From: MH13 sp042140245
GTDB taxonomy: Bacteria; Pseudomonadota; Alphaproteobacteria; Rhizobiales; MH13
Reading direction: 5' to 3'
Assembly (NCBI RefSeq): GCF_042140245.1
Contig: NZ_CP159483.1
Location: 3,658,001 to 3,722,000 of the forward strand
Length of the DNA stretch: 64,000 nt
A model generated the notes under the pieces. That model was not told the origin of the DNA. It did not search any database and was given only the letters and a program-made list of their open reading frames with translations. How positions within the stretch are numbered: the first letter of the stretch is position 1; every line of letters begins with the position of its first letter. A program made the position numbers and the translations under genes. Shown piece by piece: positions 52,869-63,621 of the stretch.

Positions 52869-53488
52869 GCGATCTATCGGATTTCGATCCAGCCACGGCG
52901 GCGGTTCTGACGATCGATCTGCAAAACGATTTTCTGCACCTGGAAGGCGCTTACGGTCGCGCGGGGCAATCTGCGCCTGCCATTGCAGCGTTGCCGGACC
53001 GTGTGAAGCCGGTGGTCGATGCGGTGCGTGCGGCAGGTGGTCATTATGTTTCGGCACAATTCACGCTCGTGCCTGGACCAAACGATGAACCGCTGATTGC
53101 CCCGCATCTGAAAAAGCTTCGTCCGTTCCTCACCAAGGGTGATTTTGCGCCGGGCAGTTTCGGGCACACGCTTGTCAATGCGTTGGCGCCGGCGGACTAT
53201 GTGGTGGAGAAGGTCGCCTATTCGGCCTTTTACCAGACGCGCCTTGAATACATTATGCGCGCGGTGGGCATTGAGACGCTGATCATCGGCGGCATCGTTA
53301 CCAATGGTGGCGTGGCGTCGACGGTACGCGATGCCCATCTACGCAATGTAGACACCATATTGCTGTCAGACGGATGCGCGGCTTTCAAACAGGAGGTTCA
53401 CGACGCGACCCTCATCTCGCTTGGCACGGTGACGCAGGTGATGTCGTGCACAGAGGCCATCGACTTGATCCAAGGAGCGCCCACATGA
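52865..53488 (+). CDS. Isochorismatase-fold hydrolase lacking the nucleophilic Cys
   Basis: 207 aa Rossmann-like cysteine-hydrolase fold. The catalytic aspartate (Asp18 in LTIDLQNDF) and lysine (Lys116 in VEKVAYSAF) are present. At the nucleophile position, usually TN-V-C-V-E-S-T, this protein has TNGGVASTVRDA, so the cysteine is replaced by Gly149. Amidases of the family (carbamoylsarcosine, maleamate type) need the cysteine; isochorismatases do not. It is therefore unlikely to be a standard amidase. ATGA overlaps with both neighbours place it firmly in the pathway. Confidence 0.85.
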   Translation: MSDLSDFDPATAAVLTIDLQNDFLHLEGAYGRAGQSAPAIAALPDRVKPVVDAVRAAGGHYVSAQFTLVPGPNDEPLIAPHLKKLRPFLTKGDFAPGSFGHTLVNALAPADYVVEKVAYSAFYQTRLEYIMRAVGIETLIIGGIVTNGGVASTVRDAHLRNVDTILLSDGCAAFKQEVHDATLISLGTVTQVMSCTEAIDLIQGAPT

Positions 53489-54351
53489 CGTTGCGCGCGC
53501 GCCTGGCTGCTGACCCTATCCTCGTTGCACCTGGTGTCTATGACGCACTGACCGCCTCGCTGGCGGAAGCTGCAGGATTTAAAGCGCTGTATCTGTCTGG
53601 CGCTGCGGTCGCTTACACACGCCTTGGGCGCCCTGACATTGGCCTGACATCGGTCAATGAGATGACCGACACGATGGCGCTGATACGAGATCGGACAGCT
53701 CTTCCGGTCATCATTGATGCCGACACCGGATTCGGCAATGCGCTGAATGCCCAGCGCACCATGCGGCTTTATGAGCGTGCCGGGGCCAGCGCGCTTCAAA
53801 TCGAAGATCAAACCTACCCGAAGCGCTGCGGGCACTTGGCCGACAAGTCACTGATCTCAACCGGTGAGATGACCGGCAAGATCAAAGCCATGGCAGATGC
53901 ACGCGCGTCGGATGAGACGCTGATCATCGCCCGCACCGATGCCATCGCTGTTGAGGGTTTTGACGCGGCTCTGGACCGCGCTGAGAACTATGTCGACGCG
54001 GGGGCCGATGCCCTTTTCATCGAAGCGCCGCAGAGCATGGAACAACTCACCGGCATTGTGGATCGCTTCAAAGGCCGCGCACCGCTGATGGCCAATATGG
54101 TGGAAGGCGGCGCGACCCCGATGCGCACTGCAGCTGACCTGGAAGCCATTGGGTTCTCACTGGTCATCTTTCCTGGCGGAATCGTGCGGGCCATCGCTCG
54201 CACGGCTGAGGACTATTACGCCTCGCTCAGATCCAACGGCACAAACACGCCGTTCAAGGAGCGCATGTTTGATTTTTCCGCTCTCAACGAACGCCTTGGC
54301 ACAGATGCAATGCTGGCCACGGGCAAGCGCTATGATGAGAGAGAGGGATGA
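53485..54351 (+). CDS. Isocitrate lyase/PEP mutase superfamily C-C lyase (methylisocitrate/dimethylmalate lyase type)
   Basis: 288 aa. Metal-binding DADTGFG (Asp78, Asp80), QIEDQ (about 106-110) and the lyase loop PKRCGH with catalytic Cys115 are intact, followed by IIARTDA near 147. The KRCGH loop marks true C-C lyases (methylisocitrate lyase, 2,3-dimethylmalate lyase) as opposed to phosphonate mutases. ATG 53485 overlaps the previous stop, behind AAGGAG. It could split a 2-hydroxy-dicarboxylate made by the LeuCD-like hydro-lyase. Confidence 0.87.
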   Translation: MTLRARLAADPILVAPGVYDALTASLAEAAGFKALYLSGAAVAYTRLGRPDIGLTSVNEMTDTMALIRDRTALPVIIDADTGFGNALNAQRTMRLYERAGASALQIEDQTYPKRCGHLADKSLISTGEMTGKIKAMADARASDETLIIARTDAIAVEGFDAALDRAENYVDAGADALFIEAPQSMEQLTGIVDRFKGRAPLMANMVEGGATPMRTAADLEAIGFSLVIFPGGIVRAIARTAEDYYASLRSNGTNTPFKERMFDFSALNERLGTDAMLATGKRYDEREG

Positions 54352-55719
54352 GCGTTCTGCCGACACCGTCTAGTGAGGCTGACCTTGAGGTCGACACGCT
54401 GATCATCGGTGCAGGTTGCGCCGGGCTGGTTGCGGCGCTTGCGGCCCATGAGGCCGGCCAGGATGTGCTGGTGCTGGAACGCGATGCCGTGCCATCTGGG
54501 TCAACGGCGCTGAGTGCGGGGTTGATCCCTGCCGCAGGGACGGCGCAGCAAAAAGCCTCCGAGATCACCGACACGCCGGAACTGTTCGCCAGCGACATTA
54601 TGAGAAAGGCCGATGGCGAGCCAGACCCGGAGTTGGTGCAAGCGCTCACCGAAAGTTCTGCTGAGGTGATCGCTTGGCTCACCGATACGCACGATCTGCC
54701 GTTCACGCTGGTCGATGATTTCGACTATCCGGGTCACAGACACCGCCGCATGCATGGGCTGCCATCGCGATCTGGTGAGGCGCTCATCAACGCACTGCGT
54801 GAAGCCTGTGAATCCAAAGGCATTCTGATCGCGGTCGAGCGTATCGTGGGCACCCTTTATGCCGACAACGATACTGTCACGGGTATACTCGCAACACTGC
54901 CAGACGGCAGCGAAGAGCATATCGCCTGTGGGCGACTGATCTTGGCCTGCAATGGCTTTGGTGGAAACACTGAGATGGTGCGAGATCTCACACCCGCTAT
55001 CGCCGGTGCCCTCTATTTCGGCCACGAGGGCAACCAGGGCGATGCTATTGCCTGGGGCAAGTTGCTGGGCGCACAGATGGCCGATCTTGGGAGCTATCAA
55101 GGCCACGGCAACGTCGCCCACCCGCATGGTATTTTGATCACTTGGGCGGTGATCACCCAAGGCGGTTTCCAGGTGAACGCCAATGGTGAGCGCTTCTGGG
55201 ATGAAAGCCAGGGCTATTCAGAAGCCGCGCGCCATGTGCTGGCACAACCAAACGGCCTTGCTTACGCTATTTTCGATGCACGCATCGCTGATATCGCTCG
55301 CCAGTTCAAAGACTTTGAGGACGCTGAAACACAAAGCGCTGTGAAGACGGCTGATACGGTCGAAGGACTGGCAGAAACGCTGGGACTGGATGCGGAGGCT
55401 CTTCAGACGAGTTTTGCCAGCGCGTCGGGCACCGATGCCTTTGGGCGAACTTTTGATCCTTCGCTCAACCTTGCTCCGCCCTACTGTGCAGTCAAAGTCA
55501 CCGGCGCTTTGTTTCACACCCAGGGCGGGTTGAAAGTGGATGGAAACGCCCGCGTGTTGCACGCCGACGGCACGCCCTTTCCCAACCTCTTTGCAACTGG
55601 CGGAGCCGCCGGCGGGGTGTCCGGCTCCGCCGATAGCGGTTATCTTTCCGGCAACGGGCTTTTGAGCGCAGCTGTGCTCGGCTACCGCGCCGGTCGCTTT
55701 ACACTGACAACAGGAGAGC

Positions 55720-55733
<14 letters not shown>
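54348..55733 (+). CDS. Fumarate reductase/succinate dehydrogenase flavoprotein-like FAD enzyme
   Basis: 461 aa, FAD_binding_2 family. TLIIGAGCAGLVAALAAHEAGQ at the N-terminus, GSTALSAGLIPAAG near 50 and C-terminal FATGGAAGGVSGSADSGYLSGNGLL are visible. Related to tricarballylate dehydrogenase, flavocytochrome c and 3-ketosteroid dehydrogenases, which desaturate or reduce next to a carbonyl or carboxylate. ATGA overlap with the lyase gene; its end overlaps the acyl-CoA dehydrogenase start. Confidence 0.87.
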
Positions 55734-56936
<1,203 letters not shown>

Positions 56937-56940
<4 letters not shown>

Positions 56941-58934
56941 AGATCTTTGCTTCCAGCAGGCTTAGCCTTTGTCTTACTGGTCGACGTCGTGTCTTCCGTC
57001 TCGGACGGTGCAACGGGTGAAGCCTTGGAGGGACCAGTTTTTGCTATGGCCTTCATCTTGGCACCAAGTTCGTCCTGCCATGGGCCGAGCACCTCTCGGA
57101 TACGCGCCAGATAGGCCTCATTCTCCGTCGGCGGAATGGTGACGTCATAAACATCGGCAACGCTGATCATCGCCGCGCGATCCATCTCTTGAAACGCCTC
57201 GGTCATGGCGTCGGCTTGTTCGCGTGACAGACCAAGCGCCTCAAAGGCAGACCGGCCCATGCGCAAGGAACTGTCATAGGTCTCGCGAATGATGTCGCGG
57301 CAACCGACGGCATAGAGATGATAGACATGGTCGCGGTCGATGGCCCGAGCCTGCACGTGCAGGTTGGGGTAGTTCTGCAACGCGTAGCGCACAAGCTCAG
57401 TAATCTGCTCTTTGTCGTCGATAGCGACCACAAGAAGTTTGGCCTCAGCAATGCCAGCCGCCGCCAACAGATCCGGCCGCGTGGCATCACCGAAATAGGT
57501 GCGAACGCCAAACTTCTTCAGATTGTCGATTTGCTTGGATGAAAAGTCGATGACGGTCGGATTGTAGCCTGCAGCAGACAGCATGCGATCGATGATGCCG
57601 CCAACACGGCCACGCCCAGCGATGATGACCTGGCTCGCTTCGTCAATCGCGTCCTGTTCACGCGCCTGAGCCTCATCAAAGCGCGGCGCGATCAGCTTGT
57701 CGTAGAGAATAAAGAGCGCGGGTGTGAGCAACATAGACAGCGCCACGACCAGCAATAATTGATCGGCCAACGCAGTTGGGATCACAGCGTTGGCAACCGT
57801 GAAGGACAGAAGCACGAAGCCAAACTCGCCCGCCTGGGCAAGACCAAGCGCAAACAACCACCGGTCAGAGCCTCTGATATTGAAGACAACAGCCAGCGCG
57901 AAAAGCACCGCGATCTTCAACGCCATCACGCCGAGGGTCAGCCCGATGGTGATGGTCAGATTGTCAAACAGCAGTGCGAAATTGACGCCCGCGCCCACGG
58001 TCATGAAGAACAGGCCAAGCAGCAAACCCTTGAAGGGTTCAATGTCGGATTCCAGCTCATGCCGATACTCGCTGTTGGCAAGCACAACGCCTGCCAAAAA
58101 AGTGCCGAGCGCCGGTGACAAGCCGACCAGCGACATGAGCAAAGCAATGCCGACCACCATCATCAATGCGGTTGCGGTGAACAGCTCACGTAGCTGGGCG
58201 ATGGCGATGAAGCGGAAGATCGGACGGGTGAGCACGCTTCCGCCCAAAATCACGAAACCAATGGCGGCGAGCGTCACGATGGCGGCCTGCCAGCCTGGCA
58301 AACCAGCCACAAGGCTCATCCCAGAGCCGTGATCGCCTTCATGACCGTGCGCCGCATCACCATGCGCGACATCAGCCGCATGCTCACCAACAGTGCTTGC
58401 CACATCGATCAGTTCTGGCATGGCAAGAAGCGGGATGAGGGCCAGCATCGGGATAACGGCAATGTCCTGGAAAAGGAGCACCTGGAAGCTCGACTGACCG
58501 CCATCACTCTTCATCAGCCCTTTTTCGTTCAGCGTTTGCAAAACGATCGCGGTGGAAGACAGAGCGAAGACAAGGCCGATCGCCAGCGAGACTGTCCAAG
58601 GCTGACCAAACACCATGCACACTGCCATCACGGCCAGTGTTGTCAGTCCAACCTGCCCGCCGCCAAGGCCCAACAGCCGGGCGCGCATGGACCAAAGCAG
58701 CTTGGGTTCAAGCTCCAGACCGACCAAGAAAAGCATCATCACCACGCCAAACTCGGCGATGTGTTGGATGGCGATCACATCCACATGCAGAAAAGCCAGA
58801 ACCGGAGAAATGACTATGCCAGCAATGAGATAGCCAAGCACTGAGCCAAGCCCAAGACGCGAGGCGATTGGCACGGCAACCACGCCTGCGATCAAAAATA
58901 GGAAAGTAAGAAGAAGAAGGTCCGTCACGTGCAT
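56937..58934 (-). CDS. Kef-type CPA2 potassium/proton antiporter with RCK domain
   Basis: About 665 aa. Roughly 12-13 membrane segments (residues 1-400), with FALSSTAIVLQTLNEKG and LFQDIAVIPMLALIPLL typical of KefB/KefC. A His-rich loop (HAADVAHGDAAHGHEGDHGSG) lies near residue 195. A TrkA-N domain follows (VIIAGRGRVGGIIDRML near 435), and the tail is Lys/Ser/Thr rich. ATG 58934 is weakly supported; a TTG 24 bases upstream is the alternative. Likely housekeeping and unrelated to the catabolic genes. Confidence 0.88.
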
Positions 58935-58994
58935 CCCCCGATCGCCAAGCGCGAACAAGGGGCCACCCTATAGCGTATAAAGCCGATGAGACAA

Positions 58995-59759
58995 TCAGAG
59001 CGTGTGTGGAACCGCAGCCCGCAATGCTGGGATCAGTGCGTCTGCCAACGCCCTTGGCTGTGAGATGTGAGGCGCGTGACCTGCGTCGAGTGCGATGTGC
59101 TTGAAACCGGGAACCGCTTTTTGCATAGCCTGCTGGATGGGGAGCAGAACGGAGAGGTCTTGCGCGCATTCAACATAGATGCGTGGAACTGTGCCGAAAC
59201 GCTCAGCGGTCCATTCGGTTTTAAGCGCCCTGCCTGGTTCGGCCTGTGGGGTGAGGTTCTTCGCGCCTTGCAAAGCCTGGTCGAAGGGCATGTCATTGAG
59301 GAAAATCTTGGCACCAGCCTCCGGCGGAACCATGCTCACCGAGCGGTCTTCATTCCACTCCAGATAAGGTCCGATACCGAGCAGTCCGCGTTCCTCGGCC
59401 CTCTCCTCAGCCAAAACTGTTCCAAAACTCCAACCAGATGGCTGCATCATGCCAGCGATATAGGCGATGGCTTTGATGCGTTGCGGATAGCGCTCACCCA
59501 AGGCCGTGCCGACAACCCCACCCCCGGAATGCGCGATGATAAGAATGTCACCGTCCAGCTGCTCGATCAGGGCGCCAACGCGCGCCAGATAAAGATCAAG
59601 GCTGACGTCAGCCAGCGGCGTGTCATCGGCGCCGTTGCCTGGCAGGTCGATGGCGTGAGGGGCGAAACCAGCCTTCTCTAGAAGAGGCGCAAAATCATCC
59701 CACACCCAACTGCCCTGCCAAGCACCGTGAATGAGGATGATGTGAGATGGCTGCGACAT
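58995..59759 (-). CDS. Alpha/beta hydrolase
   Basis: 254 aa. IHGAWQGSWVWDDFAPLLEKAGF at the N-terminus, nucleophile elbow IAHSGGGVVG (about residue 80), and the terminal histidine in ALDAGHAPHIS (about 235) give a complete-looking triad set. The type resembles plant-esterase-like EstC/MenH hydrolases. ATG 59759 gives this natural N-terminus, although no ribosome site is clear; a frame to 60071 is antisense to the mutase gene. Function unknown. Confidence 0.82.
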   Translation of the reverse strand: MSQPSHIILIHGAWQGSWVWDDFAPLLEKAGFAPHAIDLPGNGADDTPLADVSLDLYLARVGALIEQLDGDILIIAHSGGGVVGTALGERYPQRIKAIAYIAGMMQPSGWSFGTVLAEERAEERGLLGIGPYLEWNEDRSVSMVPPEAGAKIFLNDMPFDQALQGAKNLTPQAEPGRALKTEWTAERFGTVPRIYVECAQDLSVLLPIQQAMQKAVPGFKHIALDAGHAPHISQPRALADALIPALRAAVPHTL

Positions 59760-59890
59760 AGGAGGTCTGATCTTTCGGGTCTGATCCCAAAGGCTTAGGC
59801 CAATCAGTGCCTGACTGGCTTTTGTTGTGCGGATGAGATGGGTAAAATCAATGCTGCACCAGCGAAGAGACAAGCGCGATAGGCGAGACA

Positions 59891-61300
59891 ATGCAAGCGA
59901 CAGGTTTTGATGCGACCGAATTTGAACGCTGGAGAGCGCTTGTCGATAAGGCACTGAGAGGCGCGCCGATCGAAAGCCTGACCAGTCAGAGCGATGAAGG
60001 CATCGCGATTGACCCGCTCTATGCGCCTGCAGACGGCCAAGGCATCGCCATGCGCGATGGTGGCACGCCATGGATTGTCGCGCAGCGCGTTGACCATCCT
60101 GAAGCTGAAGCCGCCTATGCCCAGACCATGGCCGAACTTGAAGGCGGAGCGTCTGGTCTGGTTTTGGTTAGCCAGGGTGCAGCTGGTTCGCTCGGTTATG
60201 GCATCGACCTTCAAGCATTGCCGAGCATCCTGGATGACGTGCTGGTGGATGCCGTCCGGCTGAAGCTGGAGCCATCGCCCGCCCGTGCCCGCGATGCACG
60301 TGCCCTGGCCGCCTATCTGGACGGTCGAACAACGCCCAACGCACATATCGCGGTGGACTTTGGTTTGGACCCGGCCAGTCTGCTCGCAAGCTCCGGTGGC
60401 TTGCGCGGCGATGGCCCATCGACCCGTGAGGCGCAGGCCCGCCACTTTGACCAACTGGCTGAGCACGGTTTCAAAGGAACAGTCTATCGCGCCGACGGTC
60501 GCGTGATCCACAATGGTGGCGGCACCGATGCCGATGAGCTGGCGTTTGTTCTGGCCTCGCTTGTGTTTGCGATGAAGAGTGGTGATGACTCGGCCCTTTC
60601 AGCGCAGAAAACCATGCTGGGTGTAGCCGCAGATGCCGACCAATTTGCCGGTATCGCCAAGCTGCGCGCGATACGCTTGCTGCATGCCAAGCTGATGGAA
60701 GCAGCCGGCATTGCACCCTTTGCACCGCACATTCACGCTGAAACATCCACCCGCATGCTCACTCGTCTTGATCCACATGTGAACATGTTGCGTGCCACAA
60801 CGGCCGTGTTTGCCGCCGCTGTTGGTGGCGCTGATAGCATCACCGCCCTGCCCTTCAGCCAACCCCTAGGCTATCCTGATCCGTTCGCTCGTCGCACGGC
60901 GCGCAACACGCAGTTGGTGCTGATGGAAGAAAGCCATCTGCATCAGGTCGGTGATCCCGCCGCAGGCTCCGGTCTTTTTGAAAGCTACACGCAAGCGCTT
61001 TGCGAAAAGGCGTGGAAAGCTTTCCAAGCAATTGAACGCGAGGGCGGTGTTATCGAAGCGCTGGTGTCAGGACATATTCAGCAGAAGGTGAAAGCAGCGC
61101 GCGCCGACATGATTGAGGCTTTCGAGAGCGGCAGACGCCACCTGACGGGCACAACCATCTTCCAGTTGGAGACAGAATACCCTGTCGATGTCGAGGACGT
61201 CGCGCCGATCAATTTTCCTTTGAAAAACGGGCTGAAAACCTACGCCGAGCCGATTGCCCCTTGGCCTCGGAACCTTGGAAGCAAGGGAGCTTCATCATGA
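59891..61300 (+). CDS. mutA: Methylmalonyl-CoA mutase small (beta) subunit
   Basis: 469 aa, homologous to the mutase TIM-barrel domain but without the C-terminal cobalamin-binding domain, as in MutA. HIHAETSTRMLTRLDPHVNMLRATTAVFAAAVGGADSI-type sequence (near 280-320) and GDPAAGSGLFESYT are recognisable. It forms the non-catalytic partner of the large subunit encoded directly downstream (ATGA overlap). Converts nothing alone; the heterodimer links propionyl-CoA/methylmalonyl-CoA with succinyl-CoA. Confidence 0.9.
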   Translation: MQATGFDATEFERWRALVDKALRGAPIESLTSQSDEGIAIDPLYAPADGQGIAMRDGGTPWIVAQRVDHPEAEAAYAQTMAELEGGASGLVLVSQGAAGSLGYGIDLQALPSILDDVLVDAVRLKLEPSPARARDARALAAYLDGRTTPNAHIAVDFGLDPASLLASSGGLRGDGPSTREAQARHFDQLAEHGFKGTVYRADGRVIHNGGGTDADELAFVLASLVFAMKSGDDSALSAQKTMLGVAADADQFAGIAKLRAIRLLHAKLMEAAGIAPFAPHIHAETSTRMLTRLDPHVNMLRATTAVFAAAVGGADSITALPFSQPLGYPDPFARRTARNTQLVLMEESHLHQVGDPAAGSGLFESYTQALCEKAWKAFQAIEREGGVIEALVSGHIQQKVKAARADMIEAFESGRRHLTGTTIFQLETEYPVDVEDVAPINFPLKNGLKTYAEPIAPWPRNLGSKGASS

Positions 61301-63462
61301 GCAGTTTGCCCGACTTCGCGACCCTGGCGACCCCAGACTTTTCAGGTCACGACACTCCGACCAAGGTCGAGGGAAATGACTGGCAAACGCCTGAAGGCAT
61401 CGCCGTCAAACGCCGCTACGAGCGGAGCGATAGAGAAGGGCTGAGCCATACATCCAGCCTGCCCGGGTTGGCGCCCTATGTCCGTGGCCCCTACCCCACT
61501 ATGTACGTTCAACGGCCCTGGACGGTGCGCCAATATGCCGGATTCTCCACCGCTGAAGCGTCCAACGCCTTCTACCGCCGCAACCTTGCCGCCGGGCAAA
61601 AAGGCCTTTCAGTCGCTTTTGACCTCGCGACTCATCGCGGCTACGATTCTGATCACCCGCGCGTCGCTGGTGATGTCGGCATGGCTGGTGTGGCCATCGA
61701 CTCGATCCTGGACATGCGTCAGCTGTTCGATGGCATTCCGCTCGACACCATGTCGGTCTCCATGACGATGAACGGTGCGGTGCTGCCTGTTATGGCGCTC
61801 TACATCATCGCGGCGGAAGAACAGGGTGTTTCGCCGGACAAGCTCGCCGGGACCATTCAGAACGACATTCTGAAGGAGTTCATGGTCCGCAACACCTACA
61901 TCTATCCGCCCTCGCCTTCGATGCGGATCATCTCCGATATCTTTGCCTTTACATCGAAGGAGATGCCGAAGTTCAACTCCATCTCGATCAGCGGCTATCA
62001 CATGCAGGAGGCCGGTGCGACGGCGGATCTGGAGCTTGCCTACACGCTCGCCGATGGAATCGAGTACGCTCGCCGAGGCGTCGGCGCGGGCATGGATATC
62101 GACAGCTTTGCACCGCGGCTCTCCTTCTTCTGGGCCATCGGCATGAACTTCTTCATGGAAGTGGCCAAGCTGCGCGCCGGGCGGCTGCTGTGGTCGAAAC
62201 TGATGCAGGATGAGTTCTCGCCAAGTAATCCAAAAAGCACGGCACTGCGCACCCATAGCCAGACTTCCGGCTGGTCGCTGACGGCGCAGGACGTCTACAA
62301 CAATGTGATCCGCACGTGCGTCGAAGCCATGGCCGCCACCCAAGGCCATACGCAAAGCCTGCACACCAACGCGCTGGATGAAGCGCTTGCGCTGCCGACG
62401 GATTTCTCCGCCCGCATCGCCCGCAACACGCAGCTCTTTTTGCAGCTGGAAAGCGGCACGACGCGCGTGATCGACCCTTGGGGTGGATCCTACTTTGTTG
62501 AGCGGCTGACCCGCGACCTGACTGATCGGGCGATGGAGCATATCACCGAGATTGAAGAGCTGGGCGGTATGGCAAAGGCCATCGAAAAGGGCATCCCAAA
62601 AATGCGGATCGAGGAAGCGGCCGCCAAAACGCAGGCGCGAATCGACAGTGGCCAGCAGTCGATCATCGGGGTCAACAACTACAAGCCGGATCGCGAGCAG
62701 CCGCTGGATATCCTGAAAGTGGATAACGCTTCAGTACGCGAGCAGCAGCTAGAGAAACTGAATAGGCTGCGTTCCGAGCGCGATCAGACCGCCACGGATG
62801 CGGCCCTCACTGCGCTGACCAACGGAGCAGCAGCCGATGGCAACCTGCTGGCGCTCTGCGTTGTCGCGGCGCGCGCTGGGGCCACTGTCGGCGAGATGTC
62901 AGATGCTATGGAGAAGGTGTTTGGGCGCCACCGCGCCGAGATCAAAGCCATTTCTGGCGTCTACAAACGGGAGGCAGGCGAAATGTCCGACTCGATTCAG
63001 CGCGCCCTTGCGATGACCGATGCCTTTGAAGAGGCGGATGGCCGCCGCCCGCGCATACTGGTCGCGAAGATGGGCCAGGATGGGCATGACCGCGGCCAAA
63101 AGGTCATCGCGTCGGCCTTCGCTGATATCGGCTTCGACGTCGATATCGGCCCGCTGTTTGCCACGCCAGAGGAAGCCGCGCGCCAAGCGGTTGAGAACGA
63201 CGTGCACATTGTTGGTGTGTCATCTCTGGCTGCTGGTCACCTGACCCTCGTTCCTGCCCTCAAAAGCGCGCTTGCCAATGAAGGCCGTAAGGACATCATG
63301 ATTGTGGTTGGTGGTGTCATTCCACCACAAGACTTCGATGCGCTGAAAGAGGCGGGAGCCGCTGCAATCTTCCCACCCGGCACCGTGATCGCCGATGCGG
63401 CCTGCGAATTGCTGGAAGACCTCAACGCCAAGCTCGGCTATGCCCAACAAGCGGCAGAATAG
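61297..63462 (+). CDS. scpA: Methylmalonyl-CoA mutase large (alpha) subunit
   Basis: 721 aa. Catalytic barrel with RPWTVRQYAGFSTAEASNAFYRRNLAAGQKGLSVAFDL-type opening near residue 80, and C-terminal B12 domain with the cobalt-ligand histidine in KMGQDGHDRGQKVIASAF (about residue 600). ATG 61297 follows AGGGAG and overlaps the small-subunit stop. Isomerises (R)-methylmalonyl-CoA to succinyl-CoA; needed if the neighbouring lyase or other routes release propionyl units. The symbol mutB is equally used for this gene. Confidence 0.95.
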   Translation: MSSLPDFATLATPDFSGHDTPTKVEGNDWQTPEGIAVKRRYERSDREGLSHTSSLPGLAPYVRGPYPTMYVQRPWTVRQYAGFSTAEASNAFYRRNLAAGQKGLSVAFDLATHRGYDSDHPRVAGDVGMAGVAIDSILDMRQLFDGIPLDTMSVSMTMNGAVLPVMALYIIAAEEQGVSPDKLAGTIQNDILKEFMVRNTYIYPPSPSMRIISDIFAFTSKEMPKFNSISISGYHMQEAGATADLELAYTLADGIEYARRGVGAGMDIDSFAPRLSFFWAIGMNFFMEVAKLRAGRLLWSKLMQDEFSPSNPKSTALRTHSQTSGWSLTAQDVYNNVIRTCVEAMAATQGHTQSLHTNALDEALALPTDFSARIARNTQLFLQLESGTTRVIDPWGGSYFVERLTRDLTDRAMEHITEIEELGGMAKAIEKGIPKMRIEEAAAKTQARIDSGQQSIIGVNNYKPDREQPLDILKVDNASVREQQLEKLNRLRSERDQTATDAALTALTNGAAADGNLLALCVVAARAGATVGEMSDAMEKVFGRHRAEIKAISGVYKREAGEMSDSIQRALAMTDAFEEADGRRPRILVAKMGQDGHDRGQKVIASAFADIGFDVDIGPLFATPEEAARQAVENDVHIVGVSSLAAGHLTLVPALKSALANEGRKDIMIVVGGVIPPQDFDALKEAGAAAIFPPGTVIADAACELLEDLNAKLGYAQQAAE

Positions 63463-63472
63463 TTTCACCGTC

Positions 63473-63597
63473 CGTCATCCCGGAAAGCCGTCAGGCTTAT
63501 CCGGGACCCACACCGCCAAATTTTCAGCAGCCTCGTCGTTGCAGGGCATCCTCTGGCATGGGTCCCGGCTCTTCGCTTCGCTGCGGCCGGGATGACG
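63473..63597. repeat. Intergenic palindromic repeat
   Basis: CGTCATCCCGG at 63473-63483 is the reverse complement of CCGGGATGACG at 63587-63597, and GGGACCC near 63513 faces GGGTCCC near 63560. The ~125-base element forms a long imperfect hairpin between the mutase and MarR genes. It has the look of the GTCATCCCGG-type palindromic elements scattered in alphaproteobacterial genomes, and could also end transcription of both convergent genes. Confidence 0.7.
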
Positions 63598-63621
63598 ATG
63601 GTGGCGCGTTTGCGCTCCAAG

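Noticed and set aside
52865..53488. Maleamate or carbamoylsarcosine amidohydrolase
   Set aside because: The nucleophilic cysteine is replaced by glycine (TNGGVAST), so the cysteine amidase mechanism is not available.
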